Origin: JAGWBJ01 sp964291465
GTDB lineage: Bacteria > Chloroflexota > Dehalococcoidia > Lucifugimonadales > JAGWBF01
Direction: 5' to 3'
Assembly (NCBI GenBank): GCA_964291465.2
Contig: OZ219928.1
Location: forward strand, 62,001 to 126,000
DNA length: 64,000 nucleotides
In this document: positions 36,897-43,647 of the stretch, piece by piece
How positions within the stretch are numbered: position 1 is the stretch's first letter
Layout: each line of letters begins with the position of its first letter
The notes under the pieces: generated by a model
What the model saw: only the letters and a program-made list of their open reading frames with translations
What the model was told of the DNA's origin: nothing
The model's database searches: none
Program-made: the position numbers and the translations under genes

Positions 36897-37046
36897 CTAT
36901 CTCCGCTTTCCGAAGGGGTTGAGGGCCTTCATCAGCCTGGCAAGCAGCCCCTCCTTCCCGCGTCTTCTGCCCAGCCTCCGGTCCTGGCAGTCCCGGCAGG
37001 TGCAGGCGGGAGGGTGGTCGTAGTACCACTCGGGACGGCCTGTCAT
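36897..37046 (-). CDS. Small Cys-motif protein, 49 residues
   Basis: ATG 37046 opens a frame reading MTGRPEWYYDHPPACTCRDC, then a strongly basic tail (RRLGRRRGKEGLL, then LNPFGKRR) to TAG 36897. The C-x-C-x2-C group could bind a metal. Good hydrophobic/charged balance and the specific YYDHPPACTC segment suggest a real gene rather than chance, but I do not know the family. It lies upstream of queG on the same strand. The competing longer frame over the same bases has poor composition. Confidence 0.5.
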   Translation of the reverse strand: MTGRPEWYYDHPPACTCRDCQDRRLGRRRGKEGLLARLMKALNPFGKRR

Positions 37047-37190
37047 GGCGTAAAGACCTCGCTATCTCCGGCTCGGTCACGTCGTGCTTCGGCAAGCATA
37101 GGTCGGCGCCCCATGCCTGTCAACGCAGGGTCCGGAGACCGCGGCGGCCGCGAAAGGGGCGCCTCGGTGGTATGCCGGCCGTCTATGCGC

Positions 37191-37196
37191 TATAAT
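37191..37196 (+). promoter_or_regulatory. -10 element upstream of the peroxiredoxin pair
   Basis: TATAAT lies 65 nt before the first peroxiredoxin ATG. No convincing -35 is visible. Confidence 0.45.
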
Positions 37197-37260
37197 GTAG
37201 CCGCCTCGGCCCGGACGGGCCGCTAGAGAGCCCAACGTAGCTGGAAAGGGGAGTTATTCC

Positions 37261-37737
37261 ATGTCTGTCGACGTCGGCCAGGCGGCCCCCGACTTCACCC
37301 TCCACGGCACCGACCTGAAGAGCAGGAGCCTGGGCGAGTTCAGCGGGCAGAACGTGGTCCTCGCCTTCTTCCCCGGCGCCTTCACCGGCGTCTGCACCGA
37401 CGAGATGTGCGCCCTGCGGGACCGGGCCGACCAGTTCAACTCCCTGAACGCCCAGGTCCTGGGCATAAGCGTAGACCCGCCCTTCTCCCAGAAGGCGTGG
37501 TCCGACGCCAACAACCTGAACTTCCCCCTGCTGAGCGACTTCACCCGCCAGGTGGTGAACCAGTACGGGGTCGCCATCCCCAACCTGGCCGGGATGGAGG
37601 GCTACGTGGCGGCCAACCGGGCCGTGTTCGTCGTGGACAAGGGCGGCGTGGTCAGGTACAAGTGGGTCGCCCCCCAGGTCACCGCGGAGCCCGACTACGA
37701 CGAGATCAGGCAGGCCCTGAGCGGCCTGGGAGGATAA
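37261..37737 (+). CDS. Peroxiredoxin (AhpC/TSA family, Cys form)
   Basis: This 158-residue thiol peroxidase has the peroxidatic Cys in FPGAFTGVCTDEMC, a second Cys five residues later (C-x4-C), DxxF in APDFTLHG and the conserved Arg region ANRAVFVVDKGGVVRYKW. Reduces peroxides in the cytoplasm. The start ATG 37261 follows AAAGGGGAG. The next gene, 89 nt downstream, is a paralog with TGA in place of the peroxidatic Cys. Confidence 0.93.
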   Translation: MSVDVGQAAPDFTLHGTDLKSRSLGEFSGQNVVLAFFPGAFTGVCTDEMCALRDRADQFNSLNAQVLGISVDPPFSQKAWSDANNLNFPLLSDFTRQVVNQYGVAIPNLAGMEGYVAANRAVFVVDKGGVVRYKWVAPQVTAEPDYDEIRQALSGLGG

Positions 37738-37774
37738 TCCACAGCCCGGCGGGCGGGATTCGCCGCCGAACGCA

Positions 37775-37797
37775 CGGCCGGCCCCAGGGGCCGGCCG
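37775..37797 (+). other. Strong GC hairpin between the two peroxiredoxin genes
   Basis: CGGCCGGCC (37775-37783) pairs perfectly with GGCCGGCCG (37789-37797) around a 5-nt loop. There is no U tract. It may stabilise or partly terminate the upstream transcript. Confidence 0.5.
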
Positions 37798-37826
37798 CCG
37801 CAGGTCAGCTTTAGGAGGTACGCAGC

Positions 37827-38291
37827 ATGGCAGCCGAGGTGGGACAGCCCGCTCCCGATTTCACGATGCCCTCCAGCCTGGGAGACGACGTTTCCCTGGG
37901 CCAGTACCGGGGCCAGAAGAACGTGGTGCTCTCCTTCCACGTCTTCGACTTCACAGGCGGGTGAACGAACCAGGTCTCCTCGTTCCGGCAGTACAACGGC
38001 CAGTTCGAGGAGAAGGGTGCCCAGGTCCTGGGCATAAGCTGTGACAGCCAACACTCCCACCGCGCCTACTCGACGGGCCTTGGGAACATACCCTACCCCC
38101 TCCTCTCCGACTTCCATCCCCACGGCGAGATGGTCAAGTCCTACGGCCTGTGGAACGAGGAGCGGGGGGCCAGCCGCCGGGCCATCATAATCGTGGACAA
38201 GGGCGGGGTCGTCCGGTTCAGGCAGGAGTACTCGCCCCCCAACCTCCCCGATCCCAGGGACATCCTGGCGGAGCTGGACAAGCTGGGCTAG
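37827..38291 (+). CDS. Peroxiredoxin, probable selenoprotein (TGA at the peroxidatic Cys)
   Basis: ATG 37827 follows TTAGGAGGTA. The frame reads VGQPAPDFTMPSSLGDD, NVVLSFHVFDFTGG, then TGA as codon 46 (37962-37964), then TNQVSSFRQYNGQFEEKGAQ, LGISCDS, YPLLSDFHPHGEMVKSYGLW, RRAIIIVDKGGVVRF, and ends at TAG 38289-38291 (154 residues). Alignment with the upstream paralog (FTGVCTDEM versus FTGG-TGA-TNQV) puts the TGA exactly at the peroxidatic Cys of TxxC. Flanking sequence is intact and co-linear with the family. A hairpin follows the TGA. Only C76 or so remains as a possible resolving Cys. ORF callers will miss or split this gene. Confidence 0.85.
37976..38012 (+). promoter_or_regulatory. SECIS-like hairpin in the peroxiredoxin mRNA
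   Basis: CUCCUCG (37976-37982) pairs perfectly with CGAGGAG (38006-38012). Inside, GGC/GCC closes a 9-nt loop whose second base is G, about 26 nt after the UGA, with mismatches between the two stems. An alternative short hairpin (GAACGA with UCGUUC, 37963-37985) shows AGGUCU in its loop, the loop sequence I recall from E. coli fdhF. Neither was folded computationally. Confidence 0.45.
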
Positions 38292-38302
38292 AGGTAACGC
38301 CG

Positions 38303-39127
38303 ATGCCCAGCGTGCGTACCGGCGACGGCGTCGAGATCAACTACCGGCTGGACGACTTCCGCGACCCGTGGATAGAGGGCCCGGGGGAGACCATCGTCAT
38401 GAGCCACGGGTTCGCCCGCAGCATGGTGTGGTGGACCCAGTGGGTGCCCGCCCTGGCCAGGAAGTACAGGGTCCTGCGCTACGACATCCGCGGCTGCGGC
38501 GGCTCCTCCGTTCCCCCCGAAGGCGCGCCCTGGTCCGCGGACCGTATCGCCAGGGACGTGGTGGACGTCATAGACGCCCTGGAGATCGAGGCCGTGCACT
38601 GGGTGGGATTCGAGTCCGGCGGTCTCTGGGGCATCGTGTACGCCGCCAACCACCCCGACAGGATAAAGAGCCTCACCCTCTGCAACACCCCCGCGGGGAT
38701 AGGCACGGGACACTTCGCCGCGGCGGGCATCAGGGCCTGCGACGAGATCAGGCGGGTGGGTTTCCCCCAGTGGCTCATCGACACCCGGGCGACCCGCATG
38801 GACCTGGCCCTGGCCGACCCCAGGCTGGACGAGTGGCACGTCCGCGAGCATTCCAAGACCCCGACCGAGGTCGCAGCCTCCCTCATGGACGTGCTGGAGG
38901 TGCTGGACGTCTCCCAGCTCCACTCCAGGATCGACGTCCCAACCCTGATCATGTACAGCGACAGGGCCAAGAGCTGCCCGCCCGAGGAGCAGGCCCGGGT
39001 GTGGGAGGCCATCGCCGACTCCCGGCTGGTCACCTTCCCCAACATGGCCGCCGGCATCCAGCTTCTGATCCCCGACCGCTGCACCACAGAGGTGCTGCGG
39101 TTCCTGGACGAGGTGACGGGCCCGTAG
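38303..39127 (+). CDS. Alpha/beta hydrolase fold protein, atypical catalytic residues
   Basis: This 274-residue alpha/beta hydrolase has the oxyanion region VMSHGFARS, strand YDIRGCGGSS, and the nucleophile elbow VGFESGGLWG. Ser is kept but the first Gly of G-x-S-x-G is Phe. The late motif, normally G-H before the last helix, reads NMAAGIQLLIPDRC, so the catalytic His appears missing. It may be an inactive or alternative-mechanism member. Start ATG 38303 lies 11 nt after the seleno-peroxiredoxin stop, probably the same transcript. Confidence 0.8.
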   Translation: MPSVRTGDGVEINYRLDDFRDPWIEGPGETIVMSHGFARSMVWWTQWVPALARKYRVLRYDIRGCGGSSVPPEGAPWSADRIARDVVDVIDALEIEAVHWVGFESGGLWGIVYAANHPDRIKSLTLCNTPAGIGTGHFAAAGIRACDEIRRVGFPQWLIDTRATRMDLALADPRLDEWHVREHSKTPTEVAASLMDVLEVLDVSQLHSRIDVPTLIMYSDRAKSCPPEEQARVWEAIADSRLVTFPNMAAGIQLLIPDRCTTEVLRFLDEVTGP

Positions 39128-39145
39128 GCCTCCGGCGCTACCTGT

Positions 39146-39260
39146 AGCAGGCCGGGGCCACCAGTGCCTGCCTGCTGTAGGCAGGAATGGGGGTTCCCTG
39201 CCCGCGCGGAGCGGAGCGCGGCGCGGGAGGGTCGGCCCAATAACAACGCGGGGGCCCGAT
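39146..39260 (+). repeat. Dispersed palindromic repeat, copy A
   Basis: This non-coding stretch starts near GCAGGCCGGGGCCACC, contains the inverted repeat CCTGCCT-GCTGT-AGGCAGG (39168-39186), then TGGGGGTTCCCTGCCCGCGC and GGGAGGGTCGGCCCAATAAC. The same blocks in the same order occur on the minus strand at about 60575-60680. It fills the gap between the hydrolase and trmI genes. Confidence 0.75.
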
Positions 39261-39324
39261 GGTGCGAACTTCGGAGACTGGACACTAGTATGAGCCGAGA
39301 GACTTTCCCCACCGGAGGTGCCCC

Positions 39325-40218
39325 ATAGTAGCCGACCCCACGGCCGCCCGGGAGCTGGCGCGCGGCGGAGCCGGGTTCCAGGAGGGAGACCTGGCCCTGC
39401 TCATCGACCGCAAGGGCCGCAGGTACCTGGTGACCCTGAAGGCGGACGCGGTCTTCCACACTCACGTGGGCACCCTTCCCCACGACCAGATCATCGGCCG
39501 GCAGCAGGGCGACTGGTTCCGCACCAGCATGGGCCAGGGCCTGCTGGCCCTGAAGCCCACCCTTAGCGACTACGTGCTGGAGATGCCCAGGGGAAGCCAG
39601 GTCATCTACCCCAAGGACCTGGGCAACATCCTGATGCTGGCCGACGTGTTCCCCGGGGCCACCGTAATCGAGGCGGGGCTGGGGTCCGGGGCGCTGACGG
39701 CCGCCCTCCTCCGGGCCGTGGGCCACTCGGGCAGGGTGGTCACCTACGAGGTGCGGGAGGACATGGTCGCCAAGGCCCTGGCCAACGTAAGGGCCCTGGC
39801 CCCGGACTTCGACCGCCACGAGCTGCGCATCGGCGACGTCTACCAGGGAATCGTCGAGCGAGACGTGGACCGGGTGGTCCTGGACGTGCCCGAGCCCTGG
39901 CAGGCGGTGCCCCACGCCGCCGAAGCCCTGCGCCGGGGCGGCATCTTCCTCAGCTTCCTGCCCACCGTGCTCCAAGTCCACCGGCTGGTGGAGGCCCTCA
40001 CCGCCGATTCACGGTTCCAGCTCATCGAGACGGTGGAGGTGCTCCTGCGCCCCTGGAACGTGACCAGCCGCAGCGTGCGCCCCGTGCACCGGATGGTGGC
40101 CCACACGGGGTTCATCACCACCACCAGGCTGTGCGCCCCCAGGGCCGCGGCCCAGCCGCCCGAGCCCACCGAGAACACCGAACAGGAGAAAGAGGATGGA
40201 CCGGCAGACGACCGTTGA
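39325..40218 (+). CDS. trmI: tRNA (adenine-N1)-methyltransferase, TrmI family (probable AUA start)
   Basis: This protein of 297 residues is of the TrmI (m1A58 methyltransferase) family. It shows GDLALLIDRKGRRYLVTL, FHTHVGTLPHDQIIG, YVLEMPRGSQVIYPKDLGNI, the SAM motif VIEAGLGSGALTAAL, VVTYEVREDM and the catalytic region DRVVLDVPEPW. The first ATG/GTG in frame (39430) would cut off the N-terminal domain. CCGGAGGTG (39312-39320) sits 5-6 nt before ATA at 39325, in frame with the whole N-terminus. Overlaps the HD gene by 23 nt. Confidence 0.9.
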   Translation: MVADPTAARELARGGAGFQEGDLALLIDRKGRRYLVTLKADAVFHTHVGTLPHDQIIGRQQGDWFRTSMGQGLLALKPTLSDYVLEMPRGSQVIYPKDLGNILMLADVFPGATVIEAGLGSGALTAALLRAVGHSGRVVTYEVREDMVAKALANVRALAPDFDRHELRIGDVYQGIVERDVDRVVLDVPEPWQAVPHAAEALRRGGIFLSFLPTVLQVHRLVEALTADSRFQLIETVEVLLRPWNVTSRSVRPVHRMVAHTGFITTTRLCAPRAAAQPPEPTENTEQEKEDGPADDR

Positions 40219-40771
40219 GTTCCTGGGAGACTACGTAAAGACCGACACCCTGATGAAGCACCTGCTGGCGGTGGAGGCCGCCATGCGCGCCTACGCCCGC
40301 AAGTTTGGGGAGGACGAGGAGCGATGGGGCGTGGCAGGCCTGGTCCACGACTTCGACTGGGAGATAGTGCCCACCCCCGAGGAGCACCCGACCTTCGGGG
40401 CCAACATCCTGCGGGAGCGGGGCTTCTCCGAGGACATCGTGCGGGCCGTGCTCACCCACGGCGACCACACGGGCCTCCAGCGGGAGACGCCCATGGAGCG
40501 GACCCTGTTCGCCGTGGACGAGCTATCGGGGTTCGTCCGGGCCGTGACCCTGGTGCGCCCCAGCAAGAGCCTGGACGACGTAACCCCCAGGTCGGTGCGA
40601 CGCAAGATGAAGGACAAGGCCTTCGCCAGGGACGTCAACCGGGAGGACATTGTCAAGGGCGCCGAGGAGATGGGCGTGGACCTGGACGAGCACATGGCCT
40701 TCGTCATCGAGAGCCTGAAGCCCGTGGCCGCGGAGCTGGGCCTCAACACCGGAGCGGTCGAAAGCGCCTGA
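40196..40771 (+). CDS. HD domain protein
   Basis: This 191-residue HD-fold phosphohydrolase-like protein has H in MKHLLAVEAAM, the HD pair in AGLVHDFDWEIVP, and H in AVLTHGDHTG. Related to the HDIG group that acts on nucleotides or other phosphoesters; the substrate is unknown. It overlaps the trmI 3' end, so it is coupled to it. Length and pattern agree with a family of small HD proteins widespread in bacteria. Confidence 0.88.
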   Translation: MDRQTTVEFLGDYVKTDTLMKHLLAVEAAMRAYARKFGEDEERWGVAGLVHDFDWEIVPTPEEHPTFGANILRERGFSEDIVRAVLTHGDHTGLQRETPMERTLFAVDELSGFVRAVTLVRPSKSLDDVTPRSVRRKMKDKAFARDVNREDIVKGAEEMGVDLDEHMAFVIESLKPVAAELGLNTGAVESA

Positions 40772-40798
40772 TCGGGTCCCACAAGCCACGAGGCCCCG

Positions 40799-41377
40799 TC
40801 AGCAGCGCACCCCGACGAGTCCCGGGAGCCTCCGCCGTTTCAGGAGCTCCCTCGCCTTGGAGTCGGAGAACCAGACCATCCGGCCGGTGATGGCGTCCTC
40901 GGAGTGAAGGTCCAGCTCGGTAAAGAACTTGAGGAAGTAGAGACCGGCCTCCCGGGGGCCCAACGGGGACTTCTGGGCCACGGCCAGGGGCGCAAACCCA
41001 TCGGAGCCGCCCAGCACCCGGTCGGTCAGGGCCGGGTCATGGCTCTCCCAGGTGCACACGGCCAGTAGCAGCGGCGGCAGCCCCTCCTGCCCCGCCAGCC
41101 AGGACCAGTAGGCCCCCACCCCCTCGGCCGATGCCCCTCCGGCCCCGTGCCCCAGGAGCAAGACGGAGTTGAGCCCAGCGCCGGCCTTCAGGTGAGGGGC
41201 CAGCTCCCCGGGCTCCCGCACTCGCACGGGGCCATCGGACTTCAGGCCGAGCCCCCTCTTCCGCAGGCTCGAGTATATCCGGTCGCAGAACTGGGACTCC
41301 CAACCCTGGACGTCGCCGGATGCGTCGACGACCAGCAGGGCCGGCTTGCCCGGTATGGACGCTGAGCTCCAGAGCAC
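40799..41377 (-). CDS. Uncharacterised protein with CHAT/caspase-like His-Cys pattern
   Basis: This 192-residue protein is not assigned to a family. Residues about 70-80 read SVLLLGHGAGG and about 105-115 read LLLAVCTWESHDP. A hydrophobic strand ending in Gly-His-Gly, then another ending in Cys, is the layout of CHAT and other clan CD peptidases. The C-terminal half contains REAGLYFLKFFTELDL and KRRRLPGLVGVRC. GTG 41377 is preceded by AGAGAGG. It follows the 57-residue gene (41397-41570) on the same strand by 19 nt. Peptidase activity is a guess. Confidence 0.55.
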   Translation of the reverse strand: MLWSSASIPGKPALLVVDASGDVQGWESQFCDRIYSSLRKRGLGLKSDGPVRVREPGELAPHLKAGAGLNSVLLLGHGAGGASAEGVGAYWSWLAGQEGLPPLLLAVCTWESHDPALTDRVLGGSDGFAPLAVAQKSPLGPREAGLYFLKFFTELDLHSEDAITGRMVWFSDSKARELLKRRRLPGLVGVRC

Positions 41378-41396
41378 TGGCGGCCTCTCTTGCCGG

Positions 41397-41570
41397 CTAA
41401 CGCCCCAGGGCTTCGGCCAGCTTTCGGGCGTCCTCCCCGTCCAGGAAGTACTCCATGGCCGAGACCTGGCCGAGCTTCTTCAGGGTGATGACCAGCCGGA
41501 GGGTACCGTCGTCGGTCCTCTCCAGGTCCAGGGTCTTGGGCTCCCGGGACAGGTTCAGGATGTTCTCCAT
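41397..41570 (-). CDS. Small conserved-looking protein, 57 residues
   Basis: ATG 41570 follows GGGAGCGATCT and opens a frame reading MENILNLSREPKTLDLERTD then TLRLVITLKKLGQVSAMEYF and a charged end (DGEDARKLAEALGR). Alternating hydrophobic strands and a final helix suggest a small alpha/beta protein. I do not recognise the family. It sits just upstream of the CHAT-like gene and may be its partner. Confidence 0.6.
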   Translation of the reverse strand: MENILNLSREPKTLDLERTDDGTLRLVITLKKLGQVSAMEYFLDGEDARKLAEALGR

Positions 41571-41694
41571 AGATCGCTCCCATCGATGGGTCGTGCCGGG
41601 GCGCCGGCGCCCTCTGGAGCCCCAGTGTACCAACGCCCCACCGGCCGGACAACTCCCCTACGAAACACACCTGAGCGGGGAATCGGCGTGGATG

Positions 41695-42057
41695 CTACCC
41701 GTCCGGCGTCAGGGTCGCCAGCACCCGGTCCACGAAACGGTGTACCCGGGGACGGTCGATTTCGATCTGGTAGGGTTCCATCTCGTCGTGGTAGAAGTTC
41801 TTGTGGAAATTCTCCGCGGCATAGAAACCGGCGGCGAACGCCTCGTCGCCCTTCTCCTCGCTCAACCTCTCCACCGCGTTCTTCAGCTCCCGGTGGGTAC
41901 GGCAGGGCCAGTCTCGAAGTACGGCCGCAGCCATGACTGCGTGGGACGCGGCGCCCCACAACTTCTCGGACGCCTGCAGGTGGTCTCCTGTGGCGAACTC
42001 CCGTTCGGACGCAGCCAGGAACTCCCTCGCCGTCCGGCGGTGCTCCTCGCACTCCAT
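41695..42057 (-). CDS. HEPN/PaREP1-like helical protein
   Basis: This 120-residue all-helical protein has AREFLAASEREFATGDHLQASEKLWGAASHAVMA, the helical-pair pattern of HEPN and PaREP1 proteins, with R-x4-H-like residues in FYAAENFHKNFYHD. HEPN proteins are often RNases in toxin-antitoxin or defence systems, but no MNT-type partner is adjacent. The start is ATG 42057. A strong palindrome lies 13-37 nt upstream. Confidence 0.65.
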   Translation of the reverse strand: MECEEHRRTAREFLAASEREFATGDHLQASEKLWGAASHAVMAAAVLRDWPCRTHRELKNAVERLSEEKGDEAFAAGFYAAENFHKNFYHDEMEPYQIEIDRPRVHRFVDRVLATLTPDG

Positions 42058-42360
42058 TCAAGTTCTCCCGGTCGTCCTAGTCACGAGGACGACCCGCGCC
42101 GTTTCTCTCACGTCAGTCTACCAACGGCCTGGACCGTCGGGCAAGGGCGGGTATTCTCTCGGCCCCAAGGGGGCGGGAGAGATTTGTTCCCTTGGAGGCA
42201 CAAATGAGGGTCAATGGATCGCGAGTGCGTGCCCTAGGCGCGGAATGGAATCGGGACAAGTAGACCGCGGGTGGGAAATCCTCCAGTCTGTCACCGGGAA
42301 CGGCCGCCGGTGGCACAATGCCGATTCAGGCACCAGTTTGAGGAACGGCTTTCGGGCCTG
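42058..42360. other. Gene-free interval
   Basis: Apart from the palindrome at 42070-42094, I see no coding frame with plausible composition and no RNA motif here. Confidence 0.5.
42070..42094. promoter_or_regulatory. 9-bp palindrome upstream of the HEPN-like gene
   Basis: GGTCGTCCT (42070-42078) and AGGACGACC (42086-42094) form a perfect inverted repeat with a 7-nt centre, 13 nt before the ATG at 42057. It could be an operator or an mRNA hairpin. Confidence 0.45.
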
Positions 42361-43605
42361 TCAAGGGAGGTGTGTCATCTCCCAGTCCATGCCCAGATGG
42401 GGGTACGCTCCCTCCATCAGGGGAACGTGCGCGGGCGACCTCAGGGGCGCCGGCAGCCCCTCGAGGACGGCCCCGGCGGCCTTCGAGGGCAGGAAACCCC
42501 ACAGCTCGGGCCTGCCCACCCCCTTTGCTTGGACCAGGACGCGGAAGTCGCCCATGCCCCCGGGGCGGGCTATGTCCAGCATACCCATCCTGTTGGCGTC
42601 CGCCTCCCGCTGGGGCAGCCCCATCGCCCTGAGCTTGGCGAGCATCGCCCCCAGCCCGAGGTTCTGGAGGAGCTCCCGCTGGGTGGTCAGCCCCAGGGGC
42701 TCCAGGCCGGCGGCGGCGCCCGCGCGGGCCACCGCCGTGAAGTCCACGTGGGCTGTGATGTCCTGGCGCCCCACTAGTTGGAGAGGAGCATCGGTCTGGA
42801 CGTGGTCGTGGAAGGTCGTCAACGTGCCCCGAGGGCGGGCGTACAGCTCCGGCGCGGCGTCGCCGTAGTCCACGGTGAGCACGAAGCCCCTGTCCAACGC
42901 CGACGAGACCTCGCGGGCCCAGGCGTCCACCTCCAGGCAGACCTCCGCGGTCTGCCCTTCGGCCAGACCGACCTCCTCGGAGGCCAGTCGCGCCGCCAGC
43001 GCAGGCGTCGACGGCGTCCCGAGACATTCCCTCAGCCCCTGGTCGCCCAAGGTGACATACACCTCCCGGACCTCCCCGCCGGAGACGGTCACGCGGTGGA
43101 CGGGAAACGAGTCCAGCAGCTCGTTGGAGAGGAAGCAGCCCTTTATGTTGCGCAGCGGCGCTCCCCGGGACCTCAGCCGCGACACCCTGGGCCGGTCCTC
43201 GGGCCGGTCTTCGGTGGAGACGCGGGCCTCCAGGCCCGGGCCGGGCCGGACGTCCAGGCATAGATAGCGCAGCGAGTCGCAGAAGCCCCGGGGCAGGCGC
43301 CGGGCGAAGGAGACCACGTCGCGGCACAGGAGGCCGTTGCCCGCCCCCATCTCCACCACATGGAAGACACGGGGGCTCTCCAGGAGCATCCACGCCTGGT
43401 AGATCTGGAGGCACAGGAGGGCGCCGAAGGCGGGGTGGGCTGCCGGGGCCGTGTAGTAGTCGCCGTGGGTCGGAGCAGGCCGGGGGTCGGAGTAGTACCC
43501 GCCCTCGGGCCAGAGCAGGGCCAACTCCATGAACTCGGCGAAGGTTATGGGGCCGCGCTCACGGATGCGCCTGTGGACCTCGGCCTCTGCTCCGGCGAGG
43601 GCCAT
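42361..43605 (-). CDS. SAM-dependent methyltransferase, MidA/NDUFAF7 family (DUF185)
   Basis: This 414-residue protein of COG1565 has ERGPITFAEFMELALLWPEGGYYSD, GDYYTAPAAHPAFGALLC, the SAM site HVVEMGAGNGLLCRD, FLSNELLDSFPVHRV and FVLTVDYGD. In eukaryotes the homolog methylates an Arg of complex I subunit NDUFS2; the bacterial target is not known. It lies 42 nt downstream of the citrate synthase gene on the same strand. Confidence 0.9.
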   Translation of the reverse strand: MALAGAEAEVHRRIRERGPITFAEFMELALLWPEGGYYSDPRPAPTHGDYYTAPAAHPAFGALLCLQIYQAWMLLESPRVFHVVEMGAGNGLLCRDVVSFARRLPRGFCDSLRYLCLDVRPGPGLEARVSTEDRPEDRPRVSRLRSRGAPLRNIKGCFLSNELLDSFPVHRVTVSGGEVREVYVTLGDQGLRECLGTPSTPALAARLASEEVGLAEGQTAEVCLEVDAWAREVSSALDRGFVLTVDYGDAAPELYARPRGTLTTFHDHVQTDAPLQLVGRQDITAHVDFTAVARAGAAAGLEPLGLTTQRELLQNLGLGAMLAKLRAMGLPQREADANRMGMLDIARPGGMGDFRVLVQAKGVGRPELWGFLPSKAAGAVLEGLPAPLRSPAHVPLMEGAYPHLGMDWEMTHLP

Positions 43606-43647
43606 TGGTTGCGGACAGGGGCTGCGGGGGGCAGACGCCCCCTCTCC

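Noticed and set aside
36865..37095. 76-residue minus-strand ORF
   Set aside because: Composition is poor; another frame over the same bases gives the more protein-like 49-residue product.
37962..37964. General reassignment of TGA (to Trp or Gly)
   Set aside because: TGA clearly terminates many genes in the window, often overlapping the next ATG (ATGA junctions).
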